A stretch of 64,000 bases of DNA, from NCBI RefSeq assembly GCF_025380365.1, contig NZ_JAOCQF010000001.1, positions 2,158,245-2,222,244 on the forward strand, in the 5' to 3' direction. Shown here in pieces: positions 46,239-55,165 of the stretch (the stretch's first letter is position 1; each line of letters opens with the position of its first letter). The position numbers and the translations under genes are program-made. This DNA is from Albidovulum sediminis. Its GTDB lineage: Bacteria > Pseudomonadota > Alphaproteobacteria > Rhodobacterales > Rhodobacteraceae. The notes under the pieces were generated by a model. The model did not search any database. It was given only the letters and a program-made list of their open reading frames with translations, and was not told the DNA's origin.

Positions 46239-47408
46239 ATGCGTCTTGTACCCGTACTGATTGTCGCGGTCTGTCTTGCCCCGGCGACATCTCGCGCCCA
46301 GTGCGGCGGAGAATTTTCGAGCTTCGTCAAATCCTTGAAGGCCGAAGCCATGGCCATGGGCCACAGTGCCGCGACGGTCGATGCCTTCTTCGCGCCGATC
46401 CGTCAGGATCCGAAGGTGCTCAGGGCCGACCGGGCGCAAGGCGTGTTCAGGAAGACGTTCATCGACTTCTCGCAGGCCGTGATCAGCAAGAACCGGCTCG
46501 ATCACGGGCGAAACAATGCGCGGCAATACGCCGACATCTTTGCCCGCATCGAAAGGGAGCACGGAATCGCAAGGGGCGTGCTTCTGGCCTTCTGGGCGCT
46601 CGAGACGGACTATGGCGCCGTGCAGGGCGATTTCAACACCGCCAACGCCCTTGTCACCCTCGCCCATGACTGCCGCCGCCCCGAGCTATTCCGCCCCCAG
46701 GTGCTGGCGGCGATACGCCTGTTCGAACGCGGGGACTTCGACCCCGCCCGCACCACCGGCGCCTGGGCAGGGGAGATCGGGCAGGTCCAGATGCTGCCCG
46801 AGGACATCCTGCGCAACGGCGTGGACGGCGACGGCGACGGCCATGTGCAGCTCAAGGCCTCCGCTGCCGACGCGCTGATGAGCGGGGCGAAGATGCTTCG
46901 CGGGCTAGGCTGGCGCGCGGGCGAGCCCTGGCTGCAGGAAGTGACCCTGCCCGCCGACCTCGACTGGTCGCTGACCGGGCTGAACCACGAACTGCCGGTC
47001 TCCGACTGGGCAGGTCGCGGCGTCAGGGCACGCACCGGGGAACTGGCACGGGGGCTGAAGGGTTCCATCCTGCTGCCGATGGGGCGCAAGGGGCCCGCCT
47101 TCATCGCCTACCCCAACTTCCGCGTCTATTTCGAGTGGAACAAGAGCTTTGTCTATGTCACCACCGCCGCCTACTTCGCCACCCGCCTCGAGGGTGCGCC
47201 GGTCTACGATCCGGGCAATCCCGATCCCGGTTTGGGAGACAGCGACATGAAAGCGCTACAATCGAAACTGGCCGCGCGCGGGCACGATGTCGGCAAGATC
47301 GACGGTATTCTCGGAGAGAAGACGCGCGAGGCGGTGCAGAAGGAACAGATGCGCCTGGGGCTGCCCGCTGATGCCTGGCCCACGCGCGATCTGCTCGACC
47401 GGCTCTGA
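46239..47408 (+). CDS. lytic murein transglycosylase (SLT_2/MltB type) with C-terminal PG-binding domain
   Basis: 389 residues with a signal peptide ending at TSRAQC (a Cys follows, possibly a lipobox-like end). Catalytic Glu in FWALETDYGAVQGDFNTANAL; GAWAGEIGQVQMLPEDIL and the late WNKSFVYVTTAAYFATRLEG support MltB-like family 103. A peptidoglycan-binding helix bundle follows at the C-terminus (about 335-389: MKALQSKLAARGHDVGKIDG). Acts on the periplasmic cell wall. The ATG has AAGGGAGGGA upstream, and a CtrA-like site lies in its promoter. Confidence 0.9.
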   Translation: MRLVPVLIVAVCLAPATSRAQCGGEFSSFVKSLKAEAMAMGHSAATVDAFFAPIRQDPKVLRADRAQGVFRKTFIDFSQAVISKNRLDHGRNNARQYADIFARIEREHGIARGVLLAFWALETDYGAVQGDFNTANALVTLAHDCRRPELFRPQVLAAIRLFERGDFDPARTTGAWAGEIGQVQMLPEDILRNGVDGDGDGHVQLKASAADALMSGAKMLRGLGWRAGEPWLQEVTLPADLDWSLTGLNHELPVSDWAGRGVRARTGELARGLKGSILLPMGRKGPAFIAYPNFRVYFEWNKSFVYVTTAAYFATRLEGAPVYDPGNPDPGLGDSDMKALQSKLAARGHDVGKIDGILGEKTREAVQKEQMRLGLPADAWPTRDLLDRL

Positions 47409-47424
47409 GGATCCGGAAACGAAA

Positions 47425-47449
47425 AAGGGGCCGGCATCACCGGCCCCTT
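47425..47449. terminator. bidirectional terminator
   Basis: Perfect 10-base stem AAGGGGCCGG (47425-47434) and CCGGCCCCTT (47440-47449) around a 5-base loop. It is preceded by an A run and followed by a T-rich end, so it can serve both the transglycosylase (stop 47408) and the Hint gene (stop 47469) arriving from the other side. Confidence 0.8.
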
Positions 47450-47468
47450 CTCCATTTCTGCGGCATGG

Positions 47469-48533
47469 TCAGGCCACGGCGCGGACGCCTGCCGCCCCGA
47501 GGGGTGCCATCCGGGTCCACAGCGTCTGGGCCTCACGCCCTGTCAGGGTCCGGCGCGCGGTCGGACCATAGAACGCCCAGTCGCCCGCGAATTCGGGGAA
47601 GGCGCGCTCCATCTCGGCGCGGGCCTCTGCGGTCAGGCTGGCGATTGCCGTATCGCCGGGGAACAGACTTTCGGTCGCGATCCCGTTCGACAGGACGATG
47701 TCGTGCCGGTCGAGCATCAGGTGGACATACTCCACCGTCTCGGGCTGCACGGGCGCGACGGCGGCGATCCTCAGGTGCTTGGCCGGAACCAGCACTTCGT
47801 TCTCGCCGAAGAGCATCTCTGCCTCCCATCCGCGCACAAGCACCCGGTGCTGGGGAGAAACCCAAAGGTCCGCATTGGGCAAACCATCGCCAAGCGCGCT
47901 GGCCGGGATGCAGACGGGCCGCATGTCGGGGCGGAAGACCAACTCGGCGTCGCTGACCCTGCGAGAGGCCACGAACCGCACCTTCGCGACGTCGCCTGAG
48001 GCCGTCAGAACCTCATCCCCTGCCTTTAGATCCTCCACCGGCACCTCGCCCCGCGGCGTCGCGATCAGCGTGCCGCGCAGGAAGCAGACGGGCGGAGGCG
48101 GATTCGTGGTAAATGTCGTCAGAGGAACAGCACCGTTGCCGAAGCTTTCGATGTCGGCCTGCGTGACGGTCGGGTCCGGCAGGAAGAACAGGCGAATGTT
48201 GCTCCCACCAGGACCGGCGCCCAGTACGGTGATCACGTAGACCGGATCGCCTTCGTACTGGTCGGGCACCTTGCCATTACCGGCGGGCCAGGTGCCCTGA
48301 AGTTCATAGATGAACTGGTATTCCGTCCCGTTGATCCAAACCGTCGTGTCCGGGTCCGGGACGCCCGCAGCCGTATCGTCCAGCACCAGATCGCCCGTCG
48401 TGTTGGCCCCAAGGGTTCCGGATTCGAACTGAATCTGGACCGAGCTTTGCTGGTTCAGTGGCCGGATGTTGATCTCGGCGTTCGCGGCCGTGCTGCTGTC
48501 ACCGCGCGCCCAGAAAAAGTCGGAAGTCGCCAT
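47469..48533 (-). CDS. Hint (hedgehog/intein) domain protein
   Basis: 354 residues from the ATG at 48531-48533. An N-terminal beta-rich region (1-145) precedes a Hint domain that begins at C150 (VCFLRGTLIATPRGEVPVEDL) and has the SPQHRVLV block with a histidine near 232. No signal peptide is obvious. Rhodobacterales encode many such Hint proteins; self-cleavage at the cysteine is plausible, with an N-terminal secreted or surface function unknown. It ends next to a strong bidirectional terminator. Confidence 0.85.
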   Translation of the reverse strand: MATSDFFWARGDSSTAANAEINIRPLNQQSSVQIQFESGTLGANTTGDLVLDDTAAGVPDPDTTVWINGTEYQFIYELQGTWPAGNGKVPDQYEGDPVYVITVLGAGPGGSNIRLFFLPDPTVTQADIESFGNGAVPLTTFTTNPPPPVCFLRGTLIATPRGEVPVEDLKAGDEVLTASGDVAKVRFVASRRVSDAELVFRPDMRPVCIPASALGDGLPNADLWVSPQHRVLVRGWEAEMLFGENEVLVPAKHLRIAAVAPVQPETVEYVHLMLDRHDIVLSNGIATESLFPGDTAIASLTAEARAEMERAFPEFAGDWAFYGPTARRTLTGREAQTLWTRMAPLGAAGVRAVA

Positions 48534-48835
48534 GCTTCTTTCGCCTCCACAATAGTGATGCCCCGGCGGCCCGCTCACGCCTCACGGGAAAACTTCGTTT
48601 GCCCATTCCACTTCGCATTCGTCCCGACCTGGTCCCCGGTGCCCGCGTGACTGCAGCGCTTCGCCGGTTTCCGACGCCAGGGAAACTGTGCGCAGGCTAC
48701 CATTTCCGGCAACCTCTCCAAGGCTCCTGAAAGCGGATTCGGGCTTTTGTAGGACGTGAAACGAGAGTGTGAGGAAAAAACATCAGAACAATCACCCTTA
48801 GGTTGTTTCTGCAAAAACGCACTCCCGCCATGCGG
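48534..48835. other. intergenic gap without a supported gene
   Basis: About 300 bp between the divergent-side ends of the Hint gene start and the smc stop. Short open frames here have no ribosome site and no family pattern. A modestly AT-rich patch at 48755-48815 could hold the Hint gene promoter. I see no tRNA or clear hairpin. Confidence 0.5.
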
Positions 48836-51800
48836 TCATGCCACCAGCGCCTCGGCCCGCTTCAGGTCCACGCTGACCAGTTGGCTGACGCCCTGTTCCT
48901 GCATCGTGACGCCGAACAACCGGTCCATCCGCGCCATCGTCACCGCGTGGTGGGTGATGATCAGGAAGCGTGTGTCGGTCCGCCGTGTCATCTCGTCCAG
49001 AAGGTCGCAGAACCGCGTCACGTTCGCATCGTCCAGCGGCGCGTCCACCTCGTCCAGCACGCAGATCGGCGCCGGATTCGCGAGGAACACCGCGAAGATC
49101 AGGGCAAGCGCGGTCAACGTCTGCTCCCCCCCCGACAGAAGCGACAGCGTGGCCAGCTTCTTGCCCGGCGGCTGGCACATGATCTCAAGCCCCGCCTCGA
49201 GCGGATCGTCGCTTTCGACCAGCACAAGGTTCGCCTCCCCCCCGCCGAAGAGATGGGTGAAGAGGGTGCGGAAATTCGCGTTGACCTGCTCGAAGGCGGT
49301 CAGCAGGCGTTCGCGCCCTTCGCGGTTCAGCCCGGCGATACCCGACCGGAGCTTCTTGATCGCCTCCTCCAGATCGGCCTTTTCCTTGACCAGCGTGTCG
49401 TGCTCCTCCTGAACCTCGCGCGCGTCTTCCTCGGCGCGCAGGTTGACAGCGCCCAGCGCATCCCTCTGCCGGCGCAGGCGGTGGACATCCGCATCGAGCG
49501 TCTCTGCATCGGGCATCGCGGCGGGATCGACGCCAAGGCCCTGCAGGAGCGTGCCGGGGGTGTTGTCGGTCTCCTCCCGGATGCGGTCCGCCGCCGCCGT
49601 GACCGCTTCACGCGCGCCATCGGCCCGCGCCTCGGCCCGCGCCCGTTCCTCGCGCGCCTCGGATGCGGCCCGCTCGGCCTCGCGCTCCTGCTCGGCGACC
49701 TGGCGCAGCAGGCTCTCACCCTCGGCCAGCCGGTCCGCGGCCGCGCGGCGGCGGGCTTCCGCGACCTCGATCGCTTCGTTCAGTTCCGCCCGTTTCGCGG
49801 CAATCTCCTCGGGCGCGGCGCGGGCCTCGGCCAGCTCCTGTTCGCTGGCGGCCTTGCGCTCGGCCAGTTCGGCGCTGCGCTTCTCGGCCGTCTCCAGCCG
49901 GTGGCGCCAGCCTGACAGCTCCTTTGTGATCTCCTGCCGGCGGCGCAGGCGCGCCTCGCCTTCCCGACGGATTTCATCGTGCTGGGCGCGCCGTGCCAGC
50001 ATCGTGACCCGCGCGGCCTCCACCGTCAGCTTGACATCCTCGACCTCTGCCCGTGCCGCCGCCAGATCCGGCAGCTCTACCACAGTGGCCTCCGCCTCCC
50101 TGAGGCGGGCGCGGGCGTTCATCGCCTCCTCCTCGTGGCGTGCGACCGCAAGCCGCGCGCTTTCCAGCTTCCCGCCCGCGATGGACCTGTCCGCCTCCGC
50201 CTTCGAAAGGGCGCGGGACGCCTCGGCCATCCGCCGGTCGGCATCGCGCCGGGCCTCGCGCGCGGCACGGTCGGCCTCGGTCGCCTGGGCCAGTTGCCGT
50301 GTCAGATGTTCGTGCGCCTGGCGCGCGCCTTCGGCCCGTGCGGCCACCTCCTCCAGATCGCGCTTGAGTTCGACAAGGCGGTTCAACTGCTGCAAGCGCA
50401 AGGCCGAGGCCTGCGGAGCATCCTCTGCCGCGGCGCGGAACCCGTCCCAGCGCCACAGATCGCCCTCAGCCGACACCAGGCGCTGGCCGGGTTTCAAAAG
50501 CGGTTGCAGCCGCGCGCCATCGTCGCGGCCGACAAGCCCGATCTGCCCGATGCGACGCAACAGCACGTCCGGCACCGCCACCACATCGGCGAGCCGGCGC
50601 ACCCCCTGCGGCAGGTCGTGCGCCCCGTCATAATCGGGCAGCACCGCCCAGCCCGACCCGGCATCGGCGGCAACCTCGGGCGCGCGCAGATCGTCGGCCA
50701 GCGCGGCGCCCAGAGCCTTCTCGTATCCCTTTTCAACCCGCACCCGGTCCAGCAGTTGCCGGCCCGTTGCCGTTTCCCGCTCCACCAGCCTTGCCAGTGC
50801 GGAGACCTCGGCGCGCAAGGCGCCCGCCTCGCCCTCGGCCTCCGACCGTGCCGCGCGGGCTTCCGCCTCACGCCCCTGCGCCTCGTTCCGGGCCTCATCG
50901 GCACGGACAAGCTGCGCCTCGGCCCCTTCCGCGGCCCTTGTCGCCTCCTCCTGTGCCGCGCTCGCACCCTCATGGTCGCCGCGCGCCCGGTCCAGCGCGC
51001 CTTGAGCCTCTGCCGCGGCGGCGCGTGCGCGTGCAGCCTCAGCCTCGTTCCGGTCCAGTGTCGCCCGGCTGTCGGCCAGCAGGCGCTGCGCTGACTGGTG
51101 TCGGGCGGCCAGGCGCGCCACATCCTCGTTCAGTTCCGAAAGTGCTGCCTCGCGTTCCGTCAGGACCGCAGCGGCCGCCTGTGCCGCCTCAAGCGCATCG
51201 GTCAGCCGCGCCTCATGCCCTTCGGAGGCCTTGGCGATCTGGCCCTGCTCCCAGTCGAGCCGGGCGATCATCTCTCCCGCGTCGCGGTTCAGCCCCGCCT
51301 CGCGCTCGATGTCGTGGCCAAGCTGGCCGATCCGGGCCACCAGCGCGTCGATGGTCTGGCGCGCGCGGGTTTCCTGGTCGGACAGCGCATCGCGCTGCAC
51401 CCCAAGCCGCTGCAGCACGGCGCTGGCAATCGCCTCCTCCTCCCTCAGGGGCGGCAGGAGCGTGTCTGCCTCCGCCCTCGCCTTCGCGGCAAGGCGTGCG
51501 GCGGTTTCTGCCGCGGCGGCGGCACGGGTGCGCTCCGTCTGATCAGCCTCGGCGCGCGCGCGGGCCTCGTCTGCCTCGCGCCAGCGCCGGTAAAGCAGCA
51601 TGCCTTCCGCCCGGCGCAGTTCGGCGCCGATCTCGCGGTAGCGCGCCGCCTGCCGCGCCTGCCGGGCAAGCTGGGCCAGTTGCTGGGCCAGCTGCTCCAC
51701 CACATCGTCGACCCGCGCCAGGTTCTGCTCGGCCGCGTTCAGCTTCAGTTCCGCCTCATGCCGGCGCTGGTAAAGCCCGGAAATGCCAGCGGCTTCTTCC

Positions 51801-52300
51801 AGGATGCGGCGACGGTTGCGGGGCCGCGCGTTGATCAGTTCGGCAATCTGTCCCTGCCGCACCAGCGCCGGGGAATGCGACCCGGTGGACGCGTCGGCAA
51901 AAAGCATCTGCACGTCGCGAGCGCGAACGTCCTTTGCGTTGGCCTTGTAGGCCGATCCGGCGTCACGGGTGATCCGGCGCGTGATCTCGAGCAGGTCCTG
52001 GTCGTTGAAGCCCGAAGGCGCCAGCCGCTCGGTGTTGTCGATGGTCAGCGCGACCTCGGCAAAGTTCCGCGCCGGGCGCGTCGCCGCCCCCGCGAAGATC
52101 ACGTCCTCCATTCCGTCGCCGCGCATCGCCGTGGGCCGGTTTTCGCCCATGACCCAGCGCAGCGCCTCCAGCAGGTTCGACTTGCCGCAGCCGTTCGGCC
52201 CCACGACGCCGGTCAGGCCTTCGTGGATGACAAGGTCCGTGGGGTCCACGAAGCTCTTGAAGCCGTTCAGTCGGAGGCGGGTGAAGCGCAAGAGGCGCAC
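48836..52300 (-). CDS. smc: chromosome segregation protein SMC
   Basis: About 1154 residues; the start is uncertain (GTG at 52298-52300, or the TTG three codons later), because an upstream ATG at 52411 would add unrelated residues. Walker A GPNGCGKSN (about 34-42), long coiled coil with many Ala/Glu/Arg heptads, a hinge near the middle, signature LSGGEQ (about 1055) and Walker B CVLDEVDAPLDDANV. Forms the ring-shaped condensin with ScpA/ScpB, which are not in the window. Alone on its strand. Confidence 0.93.
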   Translation of the reverse strand: MRLLRFTRLRLNGFKSFVDPTDLVIHEGLTGVVGPNGCGKSNLLEALRWVMGENRPTAMRGDGMEDVIFAGAATRPARNFAEVALTIDNTERLAPSGFNDQDLLEITRRITRDAGSAYKANAKDVRARDVQMLFADASTGSHSPALVRQGQIAELINARPRNRRRILEEAAGISGLYQRRHEAELKLNAAEQNLARVDDVVEQLAQQLAQLARQARQAARYREIGAELRRAEGMLLYRRWREADEARARAEADQTERTRAAAAAETAARLAAKARAEADTLLPPLREEEAIASAVLQRLGVQRDALSDQETRARQTIDALVARIGQLGHDIEREAGLNRDAGEMIARLDWEQGQIAKASEGHEARLTDALEAAQAAAAVLTEREAALSELNEDVARLAARHQSAQRLLADSRATLDRNEAEAARARAAAAEAQGALDRARGDHEGASAAQEEATRAAEGAEAQLVRADEARNEAQGREAEARAARSEAEGEAGALRAEVSALARLVERETATGRQLLDRVRVEKGYEKALGAALADDLRAPEVAADAGSGWAVLPDYDGAHDLPQGVRRLADVVAVPDVLLRRIGQIGLVGRDDGARLQPLLKPGQRLVSAEGDLWRWDGFRAAAEDAPQASALRLQQLNRLVELKRDLEEVAARAEGARQAHEHLTRQLAQATEADRAAREARRDADRRMAEASRALSKAEADRSIAGGKLESARLAVARHEEEAMNARARLREAEATVVELPDLAAARAEVEDVKLTVEAARVTMLARRAQHDEIRREGEARLRRRQEITKELSGWRHRLETAEKRSAELAERKAASEQELAEARAAPEEIAAKRAELNEAIEVAEARRRAAADRLAEGESLLRQVAEQEREAERAASEAREERARAEARADGAREAVTAAADRIREETDNTPGTLLQGLGVDPAAMPDAETLDADVHRLRRQRDALGAVNLRAEEDAREVQEEHDTLVKEKADLEEAIKKLRSGIAGLNREGRERLLTAFEQVNANFRTLFTHLFGGGEANLVLVESDDPLEAGLEIMCQPPGKKLATLSLLSGGEQTLTALALIFAVFLANPAPICVLDEVDAPLDDANVTRFCDLLDEMTRRTDTRFLIITHHAVTMARMDRLFGVTMQEQGVSQLVSVDLKRAEALVA

Positions 52301-52521
52301 CTGTGTCTGATTCCCGGGGTCTGCAATCCTTGGGCCATGCGCCCGGCGAGTCAATCCGGCCACCCCGCATCTCGGTTCCGAACGGCAGTTTTCCACAAGA
52401 TATGGCCGCACTCCCGGGTCATGCGCCGGTCATGGAAGGGTGCCGATGCCGCCGGCATGCCGGGTGTTGACCCCTGGCCTGTCCCGGCGCCAAATCGTCA
52501 CGACAATGGGGAGGGATGCCG

Positions 52522-53391
52522 ATGGGATGGACTTCGGGGCGCTGCCTGTGCGGCGCGACAAGGTTCCGGTTCGAGGGGGCGCCAAACTGGCAGGGGCATT
52601 GCCATTGCGAAAGCTGCCGGCGCGCCACCGCGTCCCCGTTCACCAGCTTTCTCGGCGTCGCCCGCACAGGCTTCCAATGGCAGGGCGCAAGGCCGGCCAG
52701 CCGCGAAAGTTCCCCCGGCGTCCGGCGCTTCTTCTGCGCCGCGTGCGGGACGCCGATGGCCTACCAAAGCCCGACCCGCACCCACGAGATCGACCTTTAT
52801 GCCGCCACTCTGGACGACCCGTCGGTGTTTCGCCCAAACTTCCACGCCCACTGGAACGAGCGTCTGCCCTGGATCGAACTGGCCGACGCGCTGCCCCGGC
52901 ATCGCACACCCAGGCGCCTGTCGCCTGAGGAGGACATGACGCCAGTGCTCGCGCTCATCCGGCGCAGCTTTGCCTTCATGGACGGGCGGATCGATCCGCC
53001 CTCGTCGATGCACCGCCTGACCGTGGACGCGATCGCCCGGCAGGCCGCCGAGGGAGAAGTCTGGCTGCTCGAGGAGGTGGGCGCACCCGTCGCCTGCGTG
53101 TTCCTGACGCCGAAGCCTGAGCGGCTTTACATCGGCAAGCTGGCGGTGGACGACGCCTTCCGCCGCCAGGGTCTGGCCCGGCAACTGATCGGGCATGCGG
53201 AGGCGCGCGCCCGGGCGCTGGATCTGGGCCTGCTCGAACTGGAATCGCGAATCGAGCTGACCGAGAACCACCGGGCCTTCATCGCCATGGGGTTCGAGAA
53301 GGTCGGGGAAACCGCACACCCGGGGTATGACAGGACGACCGGCTACACCTTCCGGCGCGTGCTGCCGCCGCAGGGGCGAAACACCGGCTAA
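52522..53391 (+). CDS. GFA domain fused to GNAT acetyltransferase
   Basis: About 289 residues; ATG at 52522 is preferred to 52516 because GGGAGGG lies 6 bases upstream of it. An N-terminal GFA/CENP-V zinc domain (about 4-125, cysteines in GRCLCG, CHCESC and CAACG) continues in the same frame into a GNAT N-acetyltransferase (about 135-285, acetyl-CoA motif VDDAFRRQGLARQLIGHAE and ENHRAFIAMGFEKVG). No stop or frameshift separates them. Substrate of either domain unknown. Convergent with the FAD oxidoreductase, 4 bp overlap. Confidence 0.82.
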   Translation: MGWTSGRCLCGATRFRFEGAPNWQGHCHCESCRRATASPFTSFLGVARTGFQWQGARPASRESSPGVRRFFCAACGTPMAYQSPTRTHEIDLYAATLDDPSVFRPNFHAHWNERLPWIELADALPRHRTPRRLSPEEDMTPVLALIRRSFAFMDGRIDPPSSMHRLTVDAIARQAAEGEVWLLEEVGAPVACVFLTPKPERLYIGKLAVDDAFRRQGLARQLIGHAEARARALDLGLLELESRIELTENHRAFIAMGFEKVGETAHPGYDRTTGYTFRRVLPPQGRNTG

Positions 53392-54434
53392 AGGTTGTCT
53401 TCCACCCGGAACCCTTCCGGGATCGCATCCCGGCCTTCCAGCACCAGATCGGCCATCACCTCAGCCACCTTCGGCGCCATTCCGAAGCCGATCTTGAAGC
53501 CGCCGTTCGCGACGAAGTGGCCGGGCCGGCCGGGCCAGGGACCAAGGATCGGCGCGCGGCTTCGGGCGCGCGGGCGCACGCCGGCCCAGCGTTCGATCAC
53601 CCGCGCATGGCGCAGGACGGGTACTGCCGCCTCGGCCCTTGCGATGACCGCATCCAGCGAGGCGTCGGTGCTTGCCGGATCGGCAAAGCCGCGTTCGGTG
53701 GTCGAACCGACACCCACGGTTCCGTCGGCATGGGGCACCACATGCAGCCCGTCCGCGAAGATCTGGGGCAGGCCCCGCGCATCCAGCGCAAGCAGCGCCG
53801 ACTGCCCCTTGACGCCGACACCCACCGGCGCGGACAGGTCCCCGGACAGCGCCGCCAGCCCCGCATGCCCCGTCGCCCAGACCACCGCACCCCGCGGCTC
53901 CGCGGCGCCGGTCACGATCTCCACCCCGCGCCGCCGCAGCGCCGCGGCAAGGCTCTCGACCGCCCGGCGCGGGTGCAGGCGCGCGCTCAGGCTGTCGCGG
54001 ACCAGAAAGCCTGACGGGCTGAGCGGCGCCCAGTCAGGATGGGCCGATGCCTCGACCACGCGCCAGTCCGCCTGCCCCCGCCACAGCGTCGCGGCGGAGG
54101 CCATGCGCGCACGGGCCAGCGCCAGCGCCGCCGCGTCCGCGGCGACGGGCTGAAGCCGGCCGGTGCGGCCATAGCCCGACGACAGGCCGGACACCTCGTC
54201 CACCTCGGCCCAGAACCGCCCGGCGAGCAGAAGGCTGTCCAGTTGAAACTGCTTCTTGGCGTTCCAGTTCTCGGGCGTGTGGGGCGACAGTGCGCCGACC
54301 GTGCCGCCGCTTGCCCCGGCGCCGGGACGATAGGGGTCGATCACCCTGACGGCGGCGCCCTGCGCCCGGCAGGCCCAGGCCACCGACAGGCCGAACACCC
54401 CCGCGCCCATCACCGTCACATCGACCATTGCCAT
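53388..54434 (-). CDS. FAD-dependent oxidoreductase, MnmC-oxidase-like
   Basis: About 348 residues; ATG at 54432-54434 or 54426-54428. FAD-binding VMGAGVFGLSVAWACRAQG is followed by GASGGTVGALSPHTPENWNAKKQFQLDSL, a segment that resembles the GASGNRQGALYPLL region of the MnmC oxidase domain, and KIGFGMAP near the C-terminus. It is divergent from mnmD with only 44 bp between start codons. The gene pair equals the two halves of gammaproteobacterial MnmC. It could also be a glycine-oxidase-type enzyme. Confidence 0.8.
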   Translation of the reverse strand: MAMVDVTVMGAGVFGLSVAWACRAQGAAVRVIDPYRPGAGASGGTVGALSPHTPENWNAKKQFQLDSLLLAGRFWAEVDEVSGLSSGYGRTGRLQPVAADAAALALARARMASAATLWRGQADWRVVEASAHPDWAPLSPSGFLVRDSLSARLHPRRAVESLAAALRRRGVEIVTGAAEPRGAVVWATGHAGLAALSGDLSAPVGVGVKGQSALLALDARGLPQIFADGLHVVPHADGTVGVGSTTERGFADPASTDASLDAVIARAEAAVPVLRHARVIERWAGVRPRARSRAPILGPWPGRPGHFVANGGFKIGFGMAPKVAEVMADLVLEGRDAIPEGFRVEDNL

Positions 54435-54478
54435 CGCCGCCGCCCTTCGCCTATCTCGGCGCGTCAGGGTTAGAGCAG

Positions 54479-55165
54479 ATGCCGTCTGAGGACCAGAGCG
54501 AACGGGTGGACTGGAAGGACGGCGGCACGCCGGTGTCGGCGCTGTTCGACGATCCCTATTTCTCGCTCGCCGACGGGCTGGCCGAAACGCGCCATGTCTT
54601 TCTGGCCGGAAACGGACTGCCGGCACGATTCCGCGACGGTTTCCAGATCGCCGAGACGGGGTTCGGCACCGGGCTGAACCTTTTGGCCACGCTGATCGCC
54701 TGGACGGAGGCGGGACTGACCGGCACCCTTCGCTACACCAGCTTCGAGGCCTACCCGATGCCGCCCGCCGACATGGACCGCGCGCTGGCAGCTTTCCCGG
54801 AGGCGGCAGACCGGGCGGCACCCCTGCTTGACGCCTGGCGCGCGGGGCAAAGGCGCTTTGCCCTCGGTCCGATCGCGGTCGAGATCATCGAAGGCGATGC
54901 CCGCGCGACCCTGCCGGCCTGGCCCGGCCGTGCGGACGCCTGGTTCCTGGACGGCTTTTCCCCGGCGAAGAACCCCGAACTCTGGGGCGCGGACCTGCTG
55001 GCGGAGGTTGCCCGCCACACCGCCCCCGGCGGCACCTTCGCGACCTACACGGCGGCGGGGTTCGTCCGCAGGGCCTTGCAGTCGTCGGGCTTTCAGGTAG
55101 AGCGCGCGAAGGGCTTCGGCCGCAAACGCCACATGAGCCGGGGCAGGCTTTGCACAACGCCATGA
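54479..55165 (+). CDS. mnmD: tRNA (mnm5s2U34) methyltransferase MnmD
   Basis: 228 residues from the ATG at 54479. SAM-binding TGFGTGLNLLATL and DAWFLDGFSPAKNPELW are characteristic of the MnmD/MnmC methyltransferase (DUF752) family, which makes the final methylation of wobble uridine 34. Single-domain form; the FAD domain that is fused to it in enterobacteria is likely the divergent neighbour. The stop (TGA) overlaps the ATG of the next gene as ATGA. Confidence 0.9.
   Translation: MPSEDQSERVDWKDGGTPVSALFDDPYFSLADGLAETRHVFLAGNGLPARFRDGFQIAETGFGTGLNLLATLIAWTEAGLTGTLRYTSFEAYPMPPADMDRALAAFPEAADRAAPLLDAWRAGQRRFALGPIAVEIIEGDARATLPAWPGRADAWFLDGFSPAKNPELWGADLLAEVARHTAPGGTFATYTAAGFVRRALQSSGFQVERAKGFGRKRHMSRGRLCTTP

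Noticed and set aside
48575-48814. 79-residue minus-strand open frame between hint and smc genes
   Set aside because: No ribosome site, no family pattern and a composition typical of untranslated DNA.
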